Shown here piece after piece: positions 58,522 to 64,000 of a stretch of 64,000 nt of DNA. Source of the DNA: Nematostella vectensis. Taxonomy: Eukaryota; Cnidaria; Anthozoa; Actiniaria; Edwardsiidae. The stretch spans positions 13,865,647 to 13,929,646 of the forward strand of contig NC_064038.1 of the NCBI RefSeq assembly GCF_932526225.1. The letters are read 5' to 3'. Position numbers and translations under genes: made by a program. Positions within the stretch are counted from its first letter, which is position 1. Each line of letters opens with the position of its first letter. A model generated the notes under the pieces. That model did no database searches, was not told the DNA's origin, and saw only the letters and a list, made by a program, of their open reading frames with translations.

Positions 58522-59629
58522 TGCGCTATAGTCTGAAGTGCTACGACTGCTGATCAAGTCTGCGAGCTGACTGCGAGCCTCGTGCCAAGCAAATTGCGCC
58601 CCGCGAGCCTGCGTCCATTTGACCCGCAAACACCTATACCGTACTAGCTTCCGGCACCCTTTCTCCTAATTAACTTTGTTTTTACTTAGGTTAATTTCAA
58701 AGGTGGCTATTGGTCAGATTGCGGTGATTAAAGCATGTGGTCCGCCCCCTATAGGCCTCGAGAGCGCTGAGTGGCCCCAAGGTTATTGAATATCACTGCC
58801 GACACATGTCTAGGACATCCCAAAGAGAAATCTCTTCGATTTCGTGGATTAGACCGCTAGATGCCGGATGAGATTTGCGACTTTTGTTTAGATTCTTTCT
58901 TGTCTTGAGACAACTCGGTCAACGATTTTCTGCTTCCAAGGTTCGAAACAAAGCTATTCTATAATCTCAACAGTACTAATAACTTTTTGGTGTTGAGAGG
59001 GAATCCACACAAAACAAATATTGATAAGATCTCTAAAAAATGAATCCCCAGAACAAAGAAGTGACCTCAGCATCGTGATGGAATGGGCTTGTATTACGGG
59101 TTTCCCTATTTATCTGTGAAGAAAAAGCAAAACTCTACTTCGGAGATCTTCGCTGAGTAAACACTCAAAAAACCTGGCTATTTAGAAATAGCGTATTGAC
59201 CCAGAGGTCTTATCTGGCCTCTATCTCCCACGATCTAGCGCTCTCGCTATAGGCATTTAAACACCCATGAGAGCAGAGGAATTTCCATTATTTCGAGATG
59301 TTTTTCAGGACGCTTTTTCGTCCGCTTGACGTCGAGCTGAAAGTAGGCAGAGGGGTATCGATGGCACGATTAAAGAGCCGATGAAAGGACTTTGAAAAGG
59401 CTTTGGCATTTTAGAAAAGCATCACGTCTGGGAGGGTTTACCGGGTGACAATAAACAGCCTTCGAGTTATCGGGAACCAAGCTATCTTTCATTTCGTCAT
59501 TTTATATTATTACCTTTGCCAAAACGTAACAAATGCAAGGGAAAGAAAGAGAAAATACTTTACTTCAAAGAAATAAAAGAAAATAGATGATAACATATCG
59601 CTTCTAAATCAAGGCAGAGACACGACTCA

Positions 59630-59915
59630 TAACAGCCGAAACCACAGGTAGCCCAGGCAATGTATCTGTAAACCGACAAGAAATACCAGTGTTTGTATAG
59701 CAGATGAGTGTGAATATCAATAAATTACATACAAACTTACAACATGACTTCTTCTTTTGTTTTTTAATGTCTAGAGTTTTATTACGGGTTTTTTTCTTGA
59801 AAAACATAACAGCACCCTTCCCCACTTTAAGAGAGAGACTCTCATCTGCTGATGCAAACACTGTTATGTCTCATCGGTTTTCAGGTACATTGCCTGGGCT
59901 ATCTGTGCCGAAACC
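59630..59915. repeat. Inverted repeat pair in the DUF885 intergenic region
   Basis: AGCCCAGGCAATGTATCTG (59649) pairs with the inverted CAGGTACATTGCCTGGGCT (59882), with weaker flanking similarity. It is probably a decayed foldback or MITE. No gene is evident from 58522 to 60400. Confidence 0.5.
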
Positions 59916-60478
59916 AGTGGGCTCACATATATATTTTATATACACCTATTTCAACGTTAGTGCAAACAGCGATTGTCGAATGGCATTCATACGACCGAAA
60001 GAACCCATGGATCCCAAAATGTTTCTTCCCAATTCAGAAAAATATATATAAAACACAATTATAAATTTAATATTATTGATATATGGTTCTGATATCGCTT
60101 GAAGTTATTTATCACCTTTATTTTGATAATCGATTACTACCCATTAGCACCTTTCGGTCGTAGAACTGCCGTTTGGCAATTGCCATTCGCGCGGACAACC
60201 TTTCTTGAAATAGCTGTATACATAAACTATATACTGTATGCATTATAATTAAATACAGACACAGGGTTTGCGATTTGACCTGTTGACGGGCTGATTAAGG
60301 ATAATAAATGTGATGTCAGGAATGGATCGAAGTGTAGAAAGCTGGAGAGGCCGACGCGACTGTTCAATCGGGATCCAATCGCAATAGTACGGAGCCCTAG
60401 AAGGGCCATGTGATTGTGCAAAATTTTTCGCCGGATCGTGTTTATATTTTACTGGATCGTGTTCAAGTTTTGTTGTTT

Positions 60479-60620
60479 CAACTTTCTACGGATCGACTTT
60501 TTACGGATCGACTTTGTACGGATCGACTTTTTACGGATCGACTTTTTACGGACCAACTTTTTACGGATCGACTTTTTACGGATCGACTTTTTACGGATCG
60601 ACTTTCTACGGAAAAACTTA
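60479..60620 (+). repeat. 15-bp tandem repeat (GGATCGACTTTTTAC)
   Basis: About nine near-identical 15-bp copies, preceded by two diverged GGATCGTGTT copies. It directly abuts the inverted repeat with the ribozyme. The unit is five codons and gives FYGST-like open frames without coding meaning. Confidence 0.85.
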
Positions 60621-60637
60621 CAAAAACGTAGAAGGAA

Positions 60638-60963
60638 ATGTGGACTTTAGAAGCACACTAGCATACACACATTGGCGCCAGTCGCCAAGACGGGACGCTA
60701 GCACAGTCTATTACCCGTGCAGTTCGGCAACCATGGACAGCTGTTTCGTCCTTATTAGCACTTTGTTCGAGTCGCCCTGCAGTTTTTTTGCCGATGAAGT
60801 TTAACTGAGGCAAACCGGCTATGCCATGCTGACGAGTCCTAATAAGGACGAAACAGCTGTCCATGGTTGCCGAACTGCACGGGTAATAGACTGTGCTAGC
60901 GTCCCGTCTTGGCCCGACTGGTGCCAATGTGTGTATGCTAGTGTGCTTCTAAAGTCCACATTT
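60638..60963. mobile_element. Inverted repeat with hammerhead ribozyme (Penelope-like or retrozyme-like)
   Basis: Two arms of about 125 bp (60638-60765 and 60836-60963) are reverse complements, starting TGTGGACTTTAGAAGCACAC. They contain the shared ATGGACAGCTGTTTCGTCC. The centre (60766-60835) is unique. The right arm plus centre forms a complete hammerhead. The left arm on the other strand keeps GGACGAAACAGCTGTCC but lacks the CTGANGA box. The dispersed module that follows (60960-61135) recurs at 2302-2620. Confidence 0.75.
60817..60871 (+). ncRNA. Type I hammerhead ribozyme
   Basis: All core elements are present in order. Helix I 5' strand is CCATG (60824-60828); CTGACGA is 60829-60835; helix II is GTCC/GGAC (60836-60839 and 60846-60849) with loop TAATAA. 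GAAA is 60850-60853; helix III is A-C/G-T with loop AGCT. The TC cleavage dinucleotide is 60860-60861, and helix I 3' strand is CATGG (60862-60866). An outer GGC/GCC pair (60817-60819 and 60869-60871) encloses an internal loop. The two-pair helix III is typical of retroelement hammerheads, some of which act better as dimers. Predicted cleavage is after 60861. Activity is inferred. Confidence 0.85.
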
Positions 60964-61135
60964 ATGTAGAAAGAAAACCACCGGACAGACCTTGGGGTCT
61001 GCGTCGACAGTTTATTGAGTCCTCATTTTATATAACCTGAAGGCAGGTATTGGCCTGTCGAAATATCGTTAAAAAGAACAACAACAACTCTGCGTTGCTG
61101 TTGACTTTTTCTTTTAAAGGTTTTACTAGAAAACT
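60960..61135 (+). mobile_element. Second copy of the 2302-2620 repeat module
   Basis: AGAAAACCACCGGACAG, GGTCTGCGTCGACAGTTTAT, AGGCAGGTATTGGCCTG and CGAAATATCGTT occur in the same order as at 2307-2606. Only one half of the foldback is present. Adjacency to the hammerhead repeat suggests one composite element. Confidence 0.7.
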
Positions 61136-61386
61136 GACATCGGATTTTGGGGCTGAAAATATATTAATCTCAAGATCCAGAACTATTCATATAGAATCAG
61201 TAACATCGGCCAGAGCGTACTCAATTTTTTTAGCACGTCGAATTGAAATATGAATATATATTTTATTTGTTTGTTTGTTTGCTAAAAACATATATTTTTT
61301 GCTTTTTTCATAACTTTTCTAGTGGTCCGTCTTTTAGGCCTTATGAATGATTAGTGTGTATTTGTTTAAAATTTGTATTCATGTTA

Positions 61387-61411
61387 TGATAATAATAATA
61401 ATAATAATAAT

Positions 61412-61450
<39 letters not shown>

Positions 61451-61459
61451 AACAATAAC

Positions 61460-61558
<99 letters not shown>

Positions 61559-61576
61559 GACGACGACGACGACGAC

Positions 61577-61612
<36 letters not shown>

Positions 61613-61633
61613 AATAATAATAAAGACTTTATT
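61387..61633. repeat. Triplet microsatellite (AAT)n/(AAC)n/(GAC)n/(GAT)n
   Basis: About 82 triplets run in blocks AAT, AAC, AAT, GAC and GAT, then AAT. It touches the 3' end of a LINE remnant (minus strand: AATAAAGTCTTTATTATT), so it is best read as the LINE tail that expanded and mutated. The Asn/Asp/Ile homopolymer frames are artefacts. Confidence 0.9.
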
Positions 61634-62100
61634 TAAAATGAGGGTGACACATTATAGCATAGCTAATAAACTTGTAGCCCTCCCTTAAATATATAATATA
61701 TACAAATCCGACTATGTTATAAAAATTCTAAAAATACTATATTACAAATTAACAATAAATAACAAAAATTATATGATAAAATGGTGCAAAGGACGCTGCT
61801 CCGAAAACGCCCTATCTCTTAGAGATTTCTTGAAGGGCCCAGGTTGTTCGATTCGCCTTGTTGTAATAGGGAGACTGTTCCAAAGGCGGGTGGCAAAAAC
61901 GGAAAAAAGTGCGCCCGCCTTCTGTCTCCCTACTGTATTTCGGGCAGCGTATATTAAAATTAGCATAGCGGGTGGATCTACTATGTACAAAACTATTAAG
62001 ATTCAGATGCTCGCTTAAAGGTACGTCGCCGTGTATCCGTTTATGTACAAGAGCGCACTTACTCATTTTAAAATGTTCATATATAGGATTCCATGTTATT
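61634..62100 (-). mobile_element. 5'-truncated non-LTR retrotransposon (LINE) 3' end
   Basis: On the minus strand, 62066-61900 encodes CALVHKRIHGDVPLSEHLN and CPKYSRETEGGRTFF. After a frameshift, the frame at 61990-61770 gives ATRLWNSLPITTR and ends LHHFII. This is the familiar C-terminal tail of CR1/L2/RTE-like reverse transcriptases. A short 3' UTR and the triplet tail follow. The RT catalytic region is absent. Confidence 0.75.
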
Positions 62101-62498
62101 TACATCCCCTGTTTGCTTTAATTAATTATAATCTAAACGTTTTGCATATATTAGCCTTGAATTCCCCGGGACCATAACTAGACCTGTCAAAACAAAGACA
62201 TTTCGCGCCTGTGATGTATCACATGTGGCGGCCAAGGGGGCGGCGAAATAGTTATCAGGGGTTTTATCAGCTTTGCTCGATGACTGACGCGCAAAATAAT
62301 AGGAATACGCGCTTTGTCAACACTGACCGAGATGAACGATATCTGAGCCGTCACGAAACAGGGGTTCCACTAACGGCGCCAAGCTTGCAGTGTTTACAAA
62401 ATTTGAGAAGCTCGCTCAAGCAACTGAAGAAGCATCTAAGATAGGCCGAAATAAGACGCTTTGAGGACCGTCTCTGGAAAGCTGCACGAAGTTTGACC

Positions 62499-63315
62499 AT
62501 GGGGGAATATAACCTTGAAATAAGCGAAGGGAAGTCCTCGGTGTCAGCCAGCACCAAGCGCAAATTGTATATCATCCTTAGCGTTTGCTGTGTGGTTATC
62601 CTAGTAGGGTTAGCCCTGGTTATTGTAGGAGGCGTTAGGCTGAACAAGACTTGCACAAAGGCAAGTGTCGGCGAAAGGCAGTCGGGATCTTGTGGGTATT
62701 CCACTCAGGCGGCAAGGGCTGGTTTGGACAAACTTCTAGACGAAGTCAAATCGACTTACTACAAAATGAACCCAAACAACATTGCATATGACCCGGACGT
62801 CTCATCTGAGGACTTTAAAAGTATTTTCAGCCCTTATAACTGCCATCCCGATGCCATCAAGAGACGTACAGACACGGCTCGCATGCTGTACGACAAGGCA
62901 ATTCGCCTAGAGGGAGAGGTGAAGCAGGAGGAGCTCCAGCCACGTGAGGTAAAGGCACTCTCACAACTCAAGCACTTCCTTCAAAGCAACTTCGGCGCTC
63001 CTTACGATGAGAACTACTACGCGGGTGATTGGCTGCTTGGGCCCAACCTGTTTTGCTGGCAAGCTATTTGTTACGTGGGTAGCGACATCATGTCTCATTT
63101 TAACCTCAAGTCTTACGGCTTCAAGCCGAAGAGCTTGTCGGACGTTGAGTTTGTTATCGATCACTTAAAGCAACTCAATGACTCTCTAATGCAGTACATT
63201 GAGAATATGAGGTATGGGGTCAAGGCGGGCTATGTTCGCTCTCAAGAGGAGTGCAAAGCGGGACTGCTGTCATTCCAGACCAAGTATAAAGTTGTGGCGA
63301 GGTTAGGCGAGAGAG
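62499..63315 (+). CDS. DUF885-family paralogue, first coding exon (continues beyond window)
   Basis: The start ATG at 62499 (GACCATGGGG) gives MGEYNLEISEG, then a hydrophobic anchor (LYIILSVCCVVILVGLALVI), a cysteine-containing spacer and the DUF885 N-terminal half. It matches the gene at 46594-58521 closely: LKHFLQSNFGAPYDENYYAG versus VKHYLKHIFATPYDGNYYAG, and ENMRYGVKAGYVRS versus ANMRYGVQAGMVRS. The exon ends at 63315 before GTGAGA, in the same phase as the paralogue's exon 1, so the readable frame beyond that point (to 63554) is intronic. Later exons with the HEA-PGHH block must lie past 64000. It is transcribed divergently from its paralogue, about 4 kb apart. Confidence 0.88.
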
Positions 63316-63440
63316 GTGAGAGTACGGATTATCTTGCGCATCAATTTATCAAAATGTATTATATTTTTACTCGGCTGTCGGTAAAATTAGAAATCTTAGG
63401 AGTGCGGAAAACCGGAGCGAAGCAATGTGGAGATTATTCA

Positions 63441-63571
63441 GCTGAACTTCATTTCGGGGCCGTAAATAATGGTTTTCTTCACGCTACGATTCGCAAAGAA
63501 ATATATCCGAGACAACTACTAAGAAGTAACGCATTATTTCTGCTATGTTCCTGAAATGAAGTTCACATAAA
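63441..63571. repeat. Small inverted-end repeat in the paralogue's first intron
   Basis: GCTGAACTTCATTTCGGG (near 63440) and CCTGAAATGAAGTTCAC (near 63551) are inverted copies about 100 bp apart, MITE-like. Nothing else recognisable lies from 63572 to 64000. Confidence 0.45.
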
Positions 63572-64000
63572 TTCCTCATTGCTCGGCTCCGCGTCAGCAT
63601 CTCGGTGTCCGGATCCCTTATTTCACTTAGAGTCATTTTACCATCATCTGATAAGTTTTTTTAATCAAGTAAGCATTATCCAGATCAATTATGATACCAT
63701 TCTACTATATTTGGCTAAGTCTAACTTAATTTTGAGATGACATGTTAAAAATAAACATGCTTTGTTTCCCAGTGCAAACTCAGAATACACGGGTCTCATT
63801 TTGATGCATGCGCTTCTTTAACCTCGTGCAAACAGTGCTGGCGTTGCTAGCGAAAACAATTAGCATTGCTTGCGAAGTGTGTTCATCATACCGATGTCGA
63901 TGTGTCGCCCAGTTTGCATGGAATTTAGGCATTTTAGGTTTCTGAAGGCACCTAAAACGAAGAGCTTATTTTTTTTTTTTTTGGCTGTAAGGTTGAGGCT

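Noticed and set aside
61373..61688. Poly-Asn/poly-Asp and poly-Ile frames
   Set aside because: Direct translations of the triplet microsatellite.
62493..63554. Full 353-codon reading of the second DUF885 gene
   Set aside because: The part after 63315 loses similarity to the paralogue exactly at a GTGAGA donor in the same phase; it is read as intron. The TTG six bases upstream was rejected as start in favour of ATG 62499.

Overview
This window looks like a cnidarian nuclear genome, most likely a sea anemone such as Nematostella. That is an inference from exon-intron structure, protein similarity and repeat content; no species marker was tested. There is no prokaryotic content. Seven protein-coding genes can be reconstructed with GT-AG splice sites. 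Five are complete and two run off the window edges.

Layout. 253-12035 (+): the 3' fifteen coding exons of POLG, the mitochondrial DNA polymerase gamma catalytic subunit, including all three polymerase motifs. 12257-13089: a pogo/Tigger-like non-autonomous DNA transposon. 13914-15837 (-): complete two-exon PGM3. 16310-17215 (+): an intronless two-RRM, glycine-rich hnRNP A/B-type gene, divergent from PGM3 across 472 bp. 20253-37481 (-): complete 14-exon ZFR, whose second intron holds about 7.8 kb of 44-bp minisatellite. 39831-45950 (+): complete four-exon METTL27-like methyltransferase. 46594-58521 (-): a seven-exon membrane-anchored DUF885-family putative metalloprotease, carrying a 5.2-kb BEL/Pao LTR retrotransposon (50723-55936) in one intron. 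62499 onward (+): the first coding exon of a divergent DUF885 paralogue. Between the paralogues lie a Penelope-like or retrozyme-like inverted repeat with a complete hammerhead ribozyme core (60817-60871) and the 3' end of a LINE whose tail is a long triplet microsatellite.

The most unusual feature is a recurring architecture. At least six tandem arrays in four unrelated genes have repeat units that span a real exon-intron junction: a few exon nucleotides, the splice site, and intron sequence. Acceptor-type arrays are at POLG 7325-8529 (33 bp), ZFR 21009-21495 (66 bp), and DUF885 47529-47935 (45 bp) and 50526-56275 (78 bp, split by the BEL element). Donor-type arrays are at POLG 4731-5165 (28 bp), ZFR 28036-35868 (44 bp) and METTL27 39916-40235 (73 bp). 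The arrays always extend into the intron, so the authentic site is the most exon-proximal copy. The POLG 33-bp array re-copies the intron end plus the codons for the catalytic O-helix about 36 times. In POLG, further exon fragments are duplicated within introns.

MITE-like families with terminal inverted repeats, long poly-G runs and other minisatellites fill most of the remaining non-coding space. The genes do not form a common pathway; they are neighbouring housekeeping genes plus one local DUF885 duplication.
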